64,000 nt of DNA from Methanococcus voltae (GTDB lineage Archaea > AGJL01 > Methanococci > Methanococcales > Methanococcaceae): assembly GCF_024807655.1 (NCBI RefSeq), contig NZ_JANUCR010000001.1, positions 248,001-312,000 of the forward strand, read 5' to 3'. Every line of letters starts with the position of its first letter. Position 1 is the first letter of the stretch. The notes beneath the pieces are model-generated. The model worked only from the letters and a program-made list of their open reading frames with translations. It did no database searches and was not told where the DNA came from. A program made the translations under genes and the position numbers. Of this stretch, positions 48,583-59,237 are shown piece by piece.

Positions 48583-49233
48583 GTTAAAACCTTGAACTTT
48601 TTATTAAAAAAATAAAAAGAAATAAAAAGAAATAAAAAGAAATAAAAAGAAATAAAAAATAAATTGAATAATCGGTGTATTTATAAATTTTTAATCTTAA
48701 AGTATTATTTTAAGATTATTGTATCAACCAACCTAAGTAATTAAACAATTATTTAATTACTTACTAATTAATTAGTATATTATTTAGCATTTTACATATT
48801 TACAGTTTTATTATTGCTTTTATGATTGCTTTTTTGCAATATTTAAATTAATTACTTTATTTATTTTAGTTAATTATTTTTACTAATTTTTGACAGATAT
48901 TTGTTAAATTAGTCTAAATCGTGTTTTTCCTTTATATAATAACAGCACAATAGTGATTTCAAAGTTTTAACATCCTGATATACTATAATATTTGGCATTT
49001 CGTCATATGGGCATATATATTACTTATAACCAAATTTAAGATATGATTGTCTAATATTTATTTTTATTTTTTATTTTTGAGATATTCATATCTTTTAATT
49101 TATATAATACAACCAACCAATTTTATATAAATAAAATTTATGAATATCCAATTTATAACTCTAATATAGGTGTATGATTAATTAATATTAATTATAATAT
49201 TGATAAAAATTAAATTAAAAACCTAAATCAGCG
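48583..49233. other. Gene-poor spacer with decamer repeat
   Basis: This region of about 650 bases after elp3 has no convincing gene. It begins with a decamer tandem repeat (48610-48659). After that it is low-complexity A/T, with TATA-like tracts near 48928-48945 and 49008-49030 and no clear RNA fold. I looked for tRNA, small-RNA and short coding signals and found none I can support. Confidence 0.45.
48610..48659. repeat. Tandem decamer repeat (AATAAAAAGA)
   Basis: Four exact copies and part of a fifth of AATAAAAAGA follow one another about 30 bases downstream of elp3. It is a simple A-rich minisatellite. Confidence 0.9.
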
Positions 49234-49365
49234 TTATACTGCAATAGATGAAATAGTAAGTATCCCTACTACATAAGCCACTAATTTAACAGTGCCATTT
49301 CCTCTAAAAGGTCTTAACATATCATTTTTAAAATTTTTAAATCCATTTTCTATTGAATTAATCAT
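49234..49365 (-). CDS. Tiny single-helix membrane protein
   Basis: A 43-residue reading frame starts MINSIENGFKNFKNDMLRPF and continues RGNGTVKLVAYVVGILTISS, ending IAV. It has a polar, basic N-terminal half and one hydrophobic C-terminal helix, the layout of a tail-anchored membrane peptide. ATG at 49365 follows GGTGAT with four-base spacing, a strong local signal in a gap otherwise without genes. I do not recognise it. It resembles in size the small subunits of membrane complexes such as Sec61 beta or hydrogenase accessory subunits, without sequence support for either. Confidence 0.5.
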   Translation of the reverse strand: MINSIENGFKNFKNDMLRPFRGNGTVKLVAYVVGILTISSIAV

Positions 49366-49850
49366 AACATCACCTAAAATACATTTTATTATCGATATAT
49401 TTTGATAGTATAGAGTTATATTTTATGAAAATTATTTCTACATATACTACATTACTAATTAACCGATTATTGCGAATAATAGTATAAAATAACTAATATA
49501 TATAAGTATTTGTACATTATAAATCATTATAAATGTTTTTAATGAAAAATAATGACAAATCATTGAGTTTTACAATTATTAATAATGACAAATTATGTAA
49601 ATCCATATTTAATTTAAATTATATATTAGTGGATATAATCGCAGATATTGGGGTAAATGGCGAATATTTGGGGATACTATATGTTTAAAAAAATTATAAA
49701 TTTAAATATATTGTTTAAATAATATTTAAATAATCAAAAGATACACATTATATTAATTAAAGTATAAATGGTTAGAAAACAATATATAATGTAATAAAAA
49801 ATAATATATGCAATATCATAAATTAAGTTAAAGCAGATTATGATGATAAT
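49366..49850. other. Spacer upstream of bioW
   Basis: About 485 AT-rich bases between the tiny membrane protein gene (leftward) and bioW (rightward) must hold both promoters. TATA-like tracts are seen around 49496-49506 and 49700-49712. No other gene is visible. Confidence 0.4.
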
Positions 49851-50663
49851 ATGAACGAAGAAGATGAAAAAGTATACTATAGCCTGAAAATGAGAGCTTC
49901 GAATGAAAAAAAGCATATTTCGGGTGCTGAAAGACTCTTAAGAGCCGAAAAAGCCGAAGGTATTGAAAAAGTAGCTTCAGAATTAATACATCGTGCACTT
50001 ACACATGAAAATGGGATACCTGATTTCATAAATTTGAAAGTTGAAAAAGTATGTCAAAAAATTAAAAAAATACCCCACATCCCAATTGTTTATAATAAGG
50101 ACAATATTGGCACCATAAATAATAAAAACTATGAAATGACTTGCAAAGATAATTCAAGACGTTATGCTCACGATTTATTAAAAAATAAATTTAAAGAATT
50201 TGATATAAATGACGTACTAAGTGAATTCTTAATTAAATTGGGTTTTGAAATTATTGATGAAGGGGGTATGCGTGGAGCTGCAATAATATCCCTTGATGGC
50301 TCTCGATTGGATATTGCATTTAATGAAGAAGTTGAAAAAGGCGTTAGGGTAAAAAATATAGATACTGATGACAGATTAAAGGATAAGATAAATAAAAATG
50401 AATTATACACTGACAGAACCGTTGATGCAATAGCTATTGCTTCAAAAGTAATAGATTTAGGCATTGTTGCAGAATTATGCACTTCAGATAATCCCTCATA
50501 CACTACAGGTTATGTAGCTACAGAAGACGGATACTTTAGAGTTAAAAATTTAAAAGATTCTGGAGAGACTGGTGGTAGAGTATTCTACGTATATAATTTA
50601 AATGAACAATTACTTAAAGAATTAATCGATAATTTAGAAAATAAACCATATTTAATATATTAA
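49851..50663 (+). CDS. bioW: 6-carboxyhexanoate-CoA ligase (pimeloyl-CoA synthetase)
   Basis: BioW activates pimelate to pimeloyl-CoA with ATP, the entry step of this biotin route. The 270-residue product has the family motifs YYSLKMRAS and HISGAERLLRAE near the N-terminus, and EGGMRGAAIISLDGSRL in the C-terminal half. ATG at 49851 follows a GATGATA stretch. It starts a bioW-bioF-bioD run, with bioF 22 bases downstream. Confidence 0.93.
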   Translation: MNEEDEKVYYSLKMRASNEKKHISGAERLLRAEKAEGIEKVASELIHRALTHENGIPDFINLKVEKVCQKIKKIPHIPIVYNKDNIGTINNKNYEMTCKDNSRRYAHDLLKNKFKEFDINDVLSEFLIKLGFEIIDEGGMRGAAIISLDGSRLDIAFNEEVEKGVRVKNIDTDDRLKDKINKNELYTDRTVDAIAIASKVIDLGIVAELCTSDNPSYTTGYVATEDGYFRVKNLKDSGETGGRVFYVYNLNEQLLKELIDNLENKPYLIY

Positions 50664-50685
50664 ATATTAGTTATTATGGGATAAT

Positions 50686-51879
50686 ATGTTAAAAAATAAA
50701 ATTAATAAGGAATTAGATGATATTAAAAAAAATAACTTATACAGGTCTTTTAAGAATTTTTATAATGATAAATACGTCGATAATTTAGAAAATAATGAAA
50801 AGATATCCAAAAACTTTTCATCCAATGACTATTTAGGTTTATCAAATAATAGAGAGATACTGAATGTTATAAAGGATGCTTTAAAATATGGTTCAGGTTC
50901 TACAGGCTCACGTTTAACGTCCGGAAATATCAATCACGAAGAACTTGAAAAAACAATATCTAAATTTAAAGATACTGAATCATCCCTCGTATACTCTTCA
51001 GGATATGCAACTAATTTGGGAGTAATAAGTGCTTTATGTGCTAAAAAAGATTTGATACTAAGCGATAGCCTTAATCACGCCTCAATTATAGACGGGTGTA
51101 AACTTTCAAAAGCTGAAAAAATCATATATCCTCATCGTGATGTAGAATTTATTAAAAAGATTCTTGAAGATGAAAAATTTATTTCGCAGTTTGAAAATGT
51201 TTTTATAATTACTGATGGCGTATTTAGTATGGATGGAGATATTGCACCTATTGATAAGTTATTTAAACTGTGTAATGACTTTAATTGTACTTTAATCGTA
51301 GATGATGCACACGGAACCGGCGTTTTAGGAAAAAAAGGTAAAGGAACTTTAAAACATTTTAAAATCAAAGCTAATGAAAATGTCATACAAATTGGCACAT
51401 TATCCAAAGCTAATGGATTATTGGGGGGTTATGTAGCAAGCTATTCAGAAATGATAGATTATTTAATAAATAAATCACGTAGTTTTATTTATTCGACGTC
51501 ATTACCTCCGTATGTAATTACAGGAGCAATTAAATCTTTTGAATTAATTGAAAATAAAGATTATGTTTCTAAATTACAAAAAAATGTAAAAATTGCAAAT
51601 AAAATTTTTAGTGGCTTATCGTATGGGATAAATACATATAATTTTGAAGATAATTATAATAAACATGAAACTCCGATATATCCCCTTATATTTGGTAATG
51701 AAACTATGAAAATGTCTAAATACTTGGATAACCTTGGTTATCAGTGTATAGGGATTAGATATCCCACAGTGGCACGAGGTAGTGAACGAATAAGGGTTTC
51801 GATTACATCATGCCATAAAAAAGAGGATTTTATCAATTTAAAGGAAGAAATTGATAATTACGTTAAAACGCATATATAA
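50686..51879 (+). CDS. bioF: 8-amino-7-oxononanoate synthase
   Basis: BioF condenses pimeloyl-CoA with alanine, releasing CO2, to make the biotin precursor KAPA. The 397-residue product is an alpha-oxoamine synthase with PLP. It has FSSNDYLGLSNNREI, GSGSTGSRLTSGN, VDDAHGTGVLGKKG and the Schiff-base lysine in GTLSKANGLLGGYVA. ATG at 50686 is 22 bases after bioW. Confidence 0.94.
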   Translation: MLKNKINKELDDIKKNNLYRSFKNFYNDKYVDNLENNEKISKNFSSNDYLGLSNNREILNVIKDALKYGSGSTGSRLTSGNINHEELEKTISKFKDTESSLVYSSGYATNLGVISALCAKKDLILSDSLNHASIIDGCKLSKAEKIIYPHRDVEFIKKILEDEKFISQFENVFIITDGVFSMDGDIAPIDKLFKLCNDFNCTLIVDDAHGTGVLGKKGKGTLKHFKIKANENVIQIGTLSKANGLLGGYVASYSEMIDYLINKSRSFIYSTSLPPYVITGAIKSFELIENKDYVSKLQKNVKIANKIFSGLSYGINTYNFEDNYNKHETPIYPLIFGNETMKMSKYLDNLGYQCIGIRYPTVARGSERIRVSITSCHKKEDFINLKEEIDNYVKTHI

Positions 51880-51964
51880 TACCTATCAACTTTATTTTTA
51901 TTTTTATTTTTAGTTTATTATTTTTTTAATAAATATACTAATTAACTCAAATCATGGTGATGTT

Positions 51965-52618
51965 ATGCTATTTATTACAGGTACTGATACAGATATCGGA
52001 AAAACGCACGTTTCGGGAGTTATTGCCTCAAAAGTCAACAAATTTAAGAAAACTGGGTATATGAAACCTGTCGAAACTGGCGGTAGACCTGATACAAACA
52101 AAATTATGAAATTGTTAGATATGAAAAATGTTGAGGGAGGAGAAGTTAGTGTGGATATCGTAAATCCGATTAACTTTAAAAATCCATTGTCCCCTAACAT
52201 ATCCTCTATTGTGGAAAATTCAGAAGATAAAATGGATTTTGAAAAAATTAAAGAATCTTTTGAATATTTAAAAAATATTTATGAGTATATTGTTGTTGAA
52301 GGAGCTGGAGGGGCTTGTGTACCTTTAAAAAAAGGTTATTATGTCGCAGATATTGCCAAAATGTTAGATATACCTTGCGTAGTGGTTGCAAGACCGGATT
52401 TAGGTACAATTAACCATACCATTTTAACGACAGAATTCTTGAAAAACAGGGGTGTCAACGTATTAGGGATTATAATCAACAGCGTTTGTGATTTAAAAGA
52501 TATTCCATATTATGAAGAAACTTTTAAGACTATTGAAGAGTATTCTGGATTTAAAATTATTGGAATTATTGAAAAAGATAAAGTTAAATTGGATATGGAT
52601 GTTTTGCTTAATATTTAA
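51965..52618 (+). CDS. bioD: Dethiobiotin synthetase
   Basis: BioD closes the ureido ring, making dethiobiotin from 7,8-diaminopelargonate, CO2 and ATP. The 217-residue product has the P-loop ITGTDTDIGKTHVSG at the N-terminus, GYMKPVETGG, and VVEGAGGACVPLK in the phosphate-binding region. ATG at 51965 follows GGTGATGTT. It comes 85 bases after bioF. The genes for BioA and BioB, which act before and after it, are not in the window. Confidence 0.93.
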   Translation: MLFITGTDTDIGKTHVSGVIASKVNKFKKTGYMKPVETGGRPDTNKIMKLLDMKNVEGGEVSVDIVNPINFKNPLSPNISSIVENSEDKMDFEKIKESFEYLKNIYEYIVVEGAGGACVPLKKGYYVADIAKMLDIPCVVVARPDLGTINHTILTTEFLKNRGVNVLGIIINSVCDLKDIPYYEETFKTIEEYSGFKIIGIIEKDKVKLDMDVLLNI

Positions 52619-52768
52619 TTTAACTTTATTTTAAATTTATTTTAAATTTATTTTTTATAATCAATTGCGTAAACAAAGTTATAAAACAAAACTAAAAATA
52701 ATATTAAGAATAAAAATATTGTTAGATATTTCATTTAATTTAAGAAAATTAAAGACTAAAAAAGGTAA

Positions 52769-53290
<522 letters not shown>

Positions 53291-53308
53291 AATTTTTATT
53301 TTAAGTTT

Positions 53309-53372
53309 TTATTATTTTATTATTTTATTATTTTATTATCTTATTATTTTATTATTTTATTATTTTATTTTT
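53309..53372. repeat. Tandem ATTATTTT-type repeat
   Basis: Eight to nine copies of a seven- to eight-base ATTATTTT unit lie between nadM and the S15 gene. It is another AT simple-sequence tract and could act as a T-rich terminator for nadM. Confidence 0.8.
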
Positions 53373-53501
53373 TGTTAGTTATTTATTTATATAAGATTGA
53401 ACTATTAAATTTTATTCGAGAAGTAATGTAATTATACACATATATATGTAATTCATCTACTCGAACTGGGAATCATCAACGAATGTAAAGAGGTTATAAA
53501 T

Positions 53502-53957
53502 ATGGCAAGATTACACTCTGGTAAAAGAGGTTCCTCCAGTTCAACAAGACCTTTGAGGACAGAAGTTCCTGCGTGGGTTATTTTGAATGCTGAGGAAGTA
53601 GAAGCAAGAATCATAGAAATGGCAAAAGAAGGAAAGCAATCAGCTTTAATCGGTAATATTATGAGAGACATGTACGGTATACCTAACGTTAAGTTAATGA
53701 CCGGAAAAAGTGTTTCAACAATTATGAAAGAAGCTGGATTCTACCCTGAAGTTCCAGAAGATTTATTAAACTTGATGAAAAAAGCTATCAACTTAAGAAA
53801 CCATTTAGAAAATAACCCAAGAGATACACACTCAAAAACAGGTTTACACTTAATTGAGTCAAAAATCAGAAGGTTAGTTAAATACTACAAAGGTACAAAA
53901 GTATTACCTGCTACATGGAGATACTCACCTGAAACTGCAAGATTATTAGTAGAATAA
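53502..53957 (+). CDS. rps15: Ribosomal protein S15 (uS15, S13e family)
   Basis: S15 binds 16S rRNA and the subunit bridge region. The 151-residue archaeal/eukaryal-type product has the N-terminal [19 protein letters not shown], a linker, and the S15 core with [20 protein letters not shown] and [17 protein letters not shown] at 53502 follows GAGGTTATAAAT. A T-rich run about 25 bases after the stop is a likely terminator. Confidence 0.97.
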   Translation: MARLHSGKRGSSSSTRPLRTEVPAWVILNAEEVEARIIEMAKEGKQSALIGNIMRDMYGIPNVKLMTGKSVSTIMKEAGFYPEVPEDLLNLMKKAINLRNHLENNPRDTHSKTGLHLIESKIRRLVKYYKGTKVLPATWRYSPETARLLVE

Positions 53958-54080
53958 TTGAAAACTTGCATTTCATACCTTTATTCTCATATCTTTTTTT
54001 CTTTTTATTTATTGATATATTCATTGTTAATTGAAAATTTTAAAAAATAATAAAAAATAATAAAAAAATTATTAATAAGA

Positions 54081-55802
54081 TTATTTTAATTTTAAATCCC
54101 AAAAATCATTATAGTATAGTTCAAAGTCTTGATTATATTTTTTTCCGATTTTTAAGGCAATTTCTGCTTTTTCTAATTCTTTACCAAAATAAGCAGCGTG
54201 GTCCATTTTTGTAATCATATTAAATCTAAGGGCGGTTTCGTAAATTTCTTTTGGATTTTTACCTTTTAAAATCTTTTTAGGGTATCCATATTCATAATAT
54301 ATTGCAACGATGATTGAATTCTCCCTATCTAATTTTATTTTAAAGCTTCCTTTATCTAAAACTTGTTTGTCGTTCTCTTTTGCAATTATTATATCATTTT
54401 CTGTTAAATCATATTTGTATTTATCTTTATTATCGTTTTTATTAATTTTATTCAATAATTTAAGTTCTTCGGATTTACTATAAATTTCTTCATCGTTCTT
54501 TTTATCCTTATAATTAATTAAAGTATAACCCAAATCTTTTGGTAGACTATTTTTAAGCTTTGCCAAAAATGTTATTTTGGAAGCTATTTTCAGCTCTTTT
54601 ATAGAATATTTGCATTTATCTGACGATTCTGGAGTAAATAATATATTACCACCTACTTCCTGACTAATTGCGCATAATGTAGCATTTACACCATTACTAT
54701 CCACGTCAAAAAGTTCTGTCACGTTTCCTATTCCAAAAAACATTGGTAAGTCATATTTTTCTTTAAATAATTTACAAGCAATTACACTGTCTGTAAAATT
54801 ACAGCCTAAATTATTAATGGGCTCCAAAATTGGGTCTGCAACTACTTTTAAATCATTATTTAATAATTTTTCCACATTTAATTTTAGCTTATCTAATTTA
54901 GTATCTATTGTATGAGGCACTTCGTTGGTTTTATAGTTTGTAGGCAATACAACGGATGCAGTATTTGAATTAGTTAAATAAGGTATTAAATCGTCTGAAT
55001 TACCTTCATCTACACTTAAAATCATATCTGCATCTAATTTAATAGCTTCGATAAGTTCTTTTGTGTTTAAAGTATCTACACTTATGGGTTTATCGGTTAA
55101 ATCTCTTGTAATAGATATAATTCTTTTTAAATCTTTAGAATTATCTTCATTACTAACCATTCCCAAATCTATCATATCAGCCCCTGAATCAAGATAATAA
55201 TTGATTTTATTTTCCAATGATTTGTCTGATAACCAGGGCGTATGTACTATTTCGCCCAAAACCCTCATAGGATACTTATCCCCAACTTTTAGGTTTCCTA
55301 TTTTAATAGCATTTTTTAACTTATTACTTTTTAAATTAAAACTATTTTTATTATACAAAGGCAATTCTTCGGCATTTAATAACTCTTTTTCAGCTTCTTT
55401 TATTATATATTTAGATATTTGGTCATCTGCATAATCTTTAGTGGATAAAGTAATATAATCCAAATTTTCAATTAAAAGGGGTATATCTGAAGCTTCACGT
55501 GTAGATTTATAACATTTTATGCCCGTTTCTTCCTCAATTATTTTTAAATCATGCCTAATTAATCCAGTAACCAGTATGAAATCATAGATGGTATCTAATT
55601 TACTTCTTTGAATGTTTAAATCGTCAGCATATTTGTTTATTGCTTTCAATATTAAATTAGGGGTCAAAAATGCAGCTATTGATATATCTGTCTGATAAAC
55701 GTCGATATTTTCATATTTTAAAACTGCCTTGCTTACTCTCTCGTAAGCTTGCTTTCCAGTAATTATTAAAATTTTAGAGGTTTGATTGGAGGTTTGATTC
55801 AT
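54081..55802 (-). CDS. Dihydropteroate synthase-related protein
   Basis: The 573-residue product has a unique N-terminal domain (about 1-180). A DHPS-like TIM barrel follows (about 185-430), with LGEIVHTPWLSDKSLENKI, SGADMIDLGMVSN and KPISVDTLNTKELIEAI. From about 460 there is a charged C-terminal extension whose end has ILKGKNPKEIYETALRF. It looks like the methanogen DHPS-related family typified by MJ0107, tied to tetrahydromethanopterin synthesis, in which an aryl amine rather than p-aminobenzoate is joined to the pterin. That activity is inferred. ATG at 55802 follows GGTGAATT. It converges on the S15 gene. Confidence 0.82.
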   Translation of the reverse strand: MNQTSNQTSKILIITGKQAYERVSKAVLKYENIDVYQTDISIAAFLTPNLILKAINKYADDLNIQRSKLDTIYDFILVTGLIRHDLKIIEEETGIKCYKSTREASDIPLLIENLDYITLSTKDYADDQISKYIIKEAEKELLNAEELPLYNKNSFNLKSNKLKNAIKIGNLKVGDKYPMRVLGEIVHTPWLSDKSLENKINYYLDSGADMIDLGMVSNEDNSKDLKRIISITRDLTDKPISVDTLNTKELIEAIKLDADMILSVDEGNSDDLIPYLTNSNTASVVLPTNYKTNEVPHTIDTKLDKLKLNVEKLLNNDLKVVADPILEPINNLGCNFTDSVIACKLFKEKYDLPMFFGIGNVTELFDVDSNGVNATLCAISQEVGGNILFTPESSDKCKYSIKELKIASKITFLAKLKNSLPKDLGYTLINYKDKKNDEEIYSKSEELKLLNKINKNDNKDKYKYDLTENDIIIAKENDKQVLDKGSFKIKLDRENSIIVAIYYEYGYPKKILKGKNPKEIYETALRFNMITKMDHAAYFGKELEKAEIALKIGKKYNQDFELYYNDFWDLKLK

Positions 55803-55958
55803 GAATTCACCGATTAAATAACTATATATTGTATGAAAATTGCAAAATATTATAATGATGACTAGGACAATAATTTTAATGGTAATTGTAATAATATATA
55901 GGGTTTTAATTATATAATATATATTTTATAAGTTAGATATAAATTTATTAGGTGGATT

Positions 55959-58157
55959 ATGGATTTAAAAAGTTGTTATTCGGAAAATTTTAAAAAACTA
56001 ATTAAAAAAGAGCGAGATTATGAAATAAATTTCCATAGAAATGAAATTAAAAAAATGGGTGAAAAAAGGGAAAAAACCGGTCGTGCAATATTAAATTTAA
56101 ATGGAAAAATTATAAAACAGATTTTTAATGAAAAAATTGTGCGATACGGTCGAAAAAAGAAATTTGAAAAAATTGATATTTCCGTTGGTGATGTAATACT
56201 TATTAGCAAAGGCAATCCACTTTTAAGCGATTTTTATGGCAATGTGATTGCAATAGGTAGTAATCATATTGACGTTAGTGTCGAAAGTGTACCAAAATGG
56301 GCTTTAAAAGATGTTAGAATTGACCTTTATGTTAATGATGTAACGTTTAAACGAATGGTTAAAGCACTTGAAAAGTTTGAAATAACAAGAAAAAAAATCG
56401 CAAACATTATTATCAATATTGAAAAGCCAAAATACTGCTCAATTGATGAAAAAACATTAAAATATTTAGATTTAAAGAATGATATCAATTTATCGACTAT
56501 CAATACTAAAAATACGGAAAATACTGAAAAATTAACAACTGAAATTATTGAAAATTTTGAATATTGTGATAATAATTTAAATTATTTTCAAAAAGAAGCA
56601 GTGATTAGTGCTTTAACGTCTAATGATTTATATCTTGTTCACGGCCCCCCGGGAACTGGTAAGACCCGTACGATTACAGAAATAATTATACAAGAATCTA
56701 AACGGGGAAATAGCGTTATTGCAACCGCTGATTCAAATACGGCGGTTGACAATATACTTGAAAATTTGGCAAAAGCTCCAAAGATTGCTAAAAAATTAAA
56801 GATAACATATGATGCGAAATATAACCCTAAAAATAATTTTAAAAATAATCCTAAAAAAGATAATATCAGAAAAAACGGACTTGAAAAATTAAAAATTGTT
56901 AGAATTGGGCACCCTTCGAGAATTTCAAAAGAATTAATTGATTACTCGTTGCATTCCAAAATAACAAAACACGAATTATATATTAAAATTGTAAAATTAA
57001 GGGAACTATTAGAGCGAGAATATCTAAAAAGAAAAGATATGCCAAGTCCTGACCCAAAATTTAGACGTGGGCTTACTAATGATGATATAGTATTGTATGC
57101 CAAATTAAAACAGCGTATAAGAGGAATTCCACCTCAAAAAATTGAAGAAATGGCATTATGGGTAAAATGTAATGAAAAAATCGCAAAAATCAAAGATAAA
57201 ATTGTAAAAACTGAAAAACAGATAATCTGTGATATAATTGAAAACTCTGATGTAGTTCTTGCCACTAATTCAATGGCCGGAAGTGAGTATTTAGAAGATT
57301 TTGAATTTAATGTTGGCGTTATTGACGAATGTAGTCAATCGATGGAACCTTCCACATTGATTACTGCTTTAAAATGTGATAAGATCATAATGGCAGGAGA
57401 CCATAAACAATTACCGCCCACAGTACTTTCTGATGAATTAGAATTGAAAAATACATTATTTGAAAGAATGATTAAGAAAAATAAGGATTTTTCACAAATT
57501 TTAAAAATACAATATCGTATGAATGATAAAATAATGGGCTTTTCAAATGGGTTATTTTATAATAATCAGCTTGTTAGTGATAATTCCGTTAAAAACCAAG
57601 TTTTAAGTGATTTAAATCCAAATTTAGATTTGAATTTAGAATTAGGTTCAATTATGGAAGGATTATTTAATGATAATCCGCTTGTATTAATTAATATATC
57701 AGGTAATGAAAAGCGAGATGACTTTAAATCATATTATAATACTTCAGAATTAAAAATCGTTGACATAATCGTTGATAACTACTTAAAAAATGATTTACCA
57801 ATTAGTGTTATAAGCCCATATGATGCACAGGTTAAAAAAATAAAAGAAATGTTATCAAAATATGAAACTGATGAGATTGAAGATAATGAAATAATCAATG
57901 GTCGAAACGTTAACGTTAAAGTAAAATCTATAGATGGATACCAAGGTCGTGAAAATGAGATAATAGTTGTATCTTTTGTAAGGAGTGAAAAAATAGGGTT
58001 TTTATCAGATTTAAGGAGATTAAATGTTGCATTAACACGTGCAAAACGTAAGCTTATACTTGTGGGTAATTTCGATTTCTTGACGTCCAATAGCACTTAT
58101 TCGGACTTATATGATTATATGGTGGAAAATAACGCAAATGTAATTAACATTGTATAA
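55959..58157 (+). CDS. UPF1/SMUBP2-like superfamily 1 helicase
   Basis: The 732-residue product is an SF1B helicase of the archaeal UPF1/IGHMBP2/DNA2-like group. An N-terminal OB-like domain (about 40-130) is followed by motif I GPPGTGKTRTITEII (about 229-243), motif Ia ATADSNTAVDNIL, motif II VIDECSQ, motif III GDHKQLPP, motif IV QYRMN, and motifs V-VI SIDGYQGRENEIIVVSF and NVALTRAKRKLI. All catalytic residues are intact. A role in RNA or DNA remodelling is inferred. ATG at 55959 follows AGGTGGATT. It is divergent from the DHPS-related gene. Confidence 0.88.
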   Translation: MDLKSCYSENFKKLIKKERDYEINFHRNEIKKMGEKREKTGRAILNLNGKIIKQIFNEKIVRYGRKKKFEKIDISVGDVILISKGNPLLSDFYGNVIAIGSNHIDVSVESVPKWALKDVRIDLYVNDVTFKRMVKALEKFEITRKKIANIIINIEKPKYCSIDEKTLKYLDLKNDINLSTINTKNTENTEKLTTEIIENFEYCDNNLNYFQKEAVISALTSNDLYLVHGPPGTGKTRTITEIIIQESKRGNSVIATADSNTAVDNILENLAKAPKIAKKLKITYDAKYNPKNNFKNNPKKDNIRKNGLEKLKIVRIGHPSRISKELIDYSLHSKITKHELYIKIVKLRELLEREYLKRKDMPSPDPKFRRGLTNDDIVLYAKLKQRIRGIPPQKIEEMALWVKCNEKIAKIKDKIVKTEKQIICDIIENSDVVLATNSMAGSEYLEDFEFNVGVIDECSQSMEPSTLITALKCDKIIMAGDHKQLPPTVLSDELELKNTLFERMIKKNKDFSQILKIQYRMNDKIMGFSNGLFYNNQLVSDNSVKNQVLSDLNPNLDLNLELGSIMEGLFNDNPLVLINISGNEKRDDFKSYYNTSELKIVDIIVDNYLKNDLPISVISPYDAQVKKIKEMLSKYETDEIEDNEIINGRNVNVKVKSIDGYQGRENEIIVVSFVRSEKIGFLSDLRRLNVALTRAKRKLILVGNFDFLTSNSTYSDLYDYMVENNANVINIV

Positions 58158-58409
58158 TCATTCATACAATTATTTGTTTTTTTAGCCCTACATTGTTATT
58201 TTTTAATTTTATTTAGTTTTAAGAGTTTTTTGATTAAATAAACCGTTTATATTCATATTTATGTGTTTGACCGAATTATTTATATAATATAATGGGATAA
58301 TTAATTTAAAATTATAACATATAATTTATAATCTATTTTTTAATTGACATTTTGTAAAAAACTAAACAAAAATAGCCAAAAATATGATAAAACATGAGGT
58401 GTTTGTTAT

Positions 58410-58904
58410 ATGATGCAATCAAGTGCAATACACTCCCCATTCAACGCCCCAAATACTATCTCATTAGTAGCTGGCGAAGGAGACGCTGAAATAGCTTTAA
58501 ACGCTTTCGATATGTGCCTTATACAGTCAGGTATCGCAAACGTTAACTTAATAAGAATTAGTAGTATTATGCCCCCAAAAGCTGAGGTAATACCATTACC
58601 TAAACTCCCAATGGGTTCATTAGTACCAACAGCATATGGATATCAAATGAGTGATGTTAAAGGAGAAACAGTTGCTGCATCCATTAGCGTTGCTATACCA
58701 AAAGATAAAGAATTATGCGGTTTAATTATGGAATATGAATGTGTTGGTGGCAAAAAAGAAGCTGAAGACACAGTTAGAGAAATGGCAAAAGAAGGCTTTG
58801 AAATGAGAGGCTGGGAAATTGATGAAATTATATCAATTGCTGCTGAACATACCGTCGAAAAAGTAGGATGTGCATTTGCTGCCGCTGCTTTATGGTACAA
58901 ATAA
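58410..58904 (+). CDS. pdaD: Pyruvoyl-dependent arginine decarboxylase
   Basis: PdaD decarboxylates arginine to agmatine, the first polyamine step in these archaea. The 164-residue proenzyme self-cleaves before a serine to make the pyruvoyl group. The cleavage site is in [16 protein letters not shown] (about residues 50-65). The active-site glutamate region is [10 protein letters not shown], and the C-terminus [20 protein letters not shown] is typical. ATG at 58410 follows GAGGTG. It begins the polyamine group pdaD-speH-speE-speB. Confidence 0.94.
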   Translation: MMQSSAIHSPFNAPNTISLVAGEGDAEIALNAFDMCLIQSGIANVNLIRISSIMPPKAEVIPLPKLPMGSLVPTAYGYQMSDVKGETVAASISVAIPKDKELCGLIMEYECVGGKKEAEDTVREMAKEGFEMRGWEIDEIISIAAEHTVEKVGCAFAAAALWYK

Positions 58905-59237
58905 AATAGTAAAATACTAATTATTATTAAAAATTATTAAAAATTAAAATAATAAAACCTAAATAACTTAATAAAAATATTTTATAATTGTATACATTAA
59001 TGTAAATATATAAAATAAGAAAATATATGATTAAATATATTAATAATCCAAAAAATGAATAATCCAATTAAAAGGAACTCGAAACTATGTTGTTTAATCA
59101 ACCGAAATCAGTTAATTCAGGCGGAAAATTCAAATTTTTGAAATTAAGTGATATTCACAATAAAAACACAAAAACAAATATCAATAAAACTAATACTAAC
59201 AATATTAACCTTTTAAAAATTAAAAGAGGCGAGATAG
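58905..59237. other. Spacer between pdaD and speH with a possible upstream ORF
   Basis: The 333-base gap is long for an operon. It holds AT-rich DNA with TATA-like tracts near 59000-59012 and 59020-59035. It also contains an open frame from ATG 59087 that runs into speH out of frame and ends at 59302. Its residues [11 protein letters not shown] just before speH recall the SpeH C-terminus DIKRGNIVE. Whether this frame is translated is doubtful: only a weak AAGGAAC precedes it. Confidence 0.4.

Noticed and set aside
48610-48659. CRISPR array
   Set aside because: The repeats are contiguous ten-base units without spacers. No cas gene lies in the window.
58158-58409. Small gene between the helicase and pdaD
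   Set aside because: Only short A/T-rich frames without a ribosome-binding site are present. The region looks like a terminator T-run plus the pdaD promoter.
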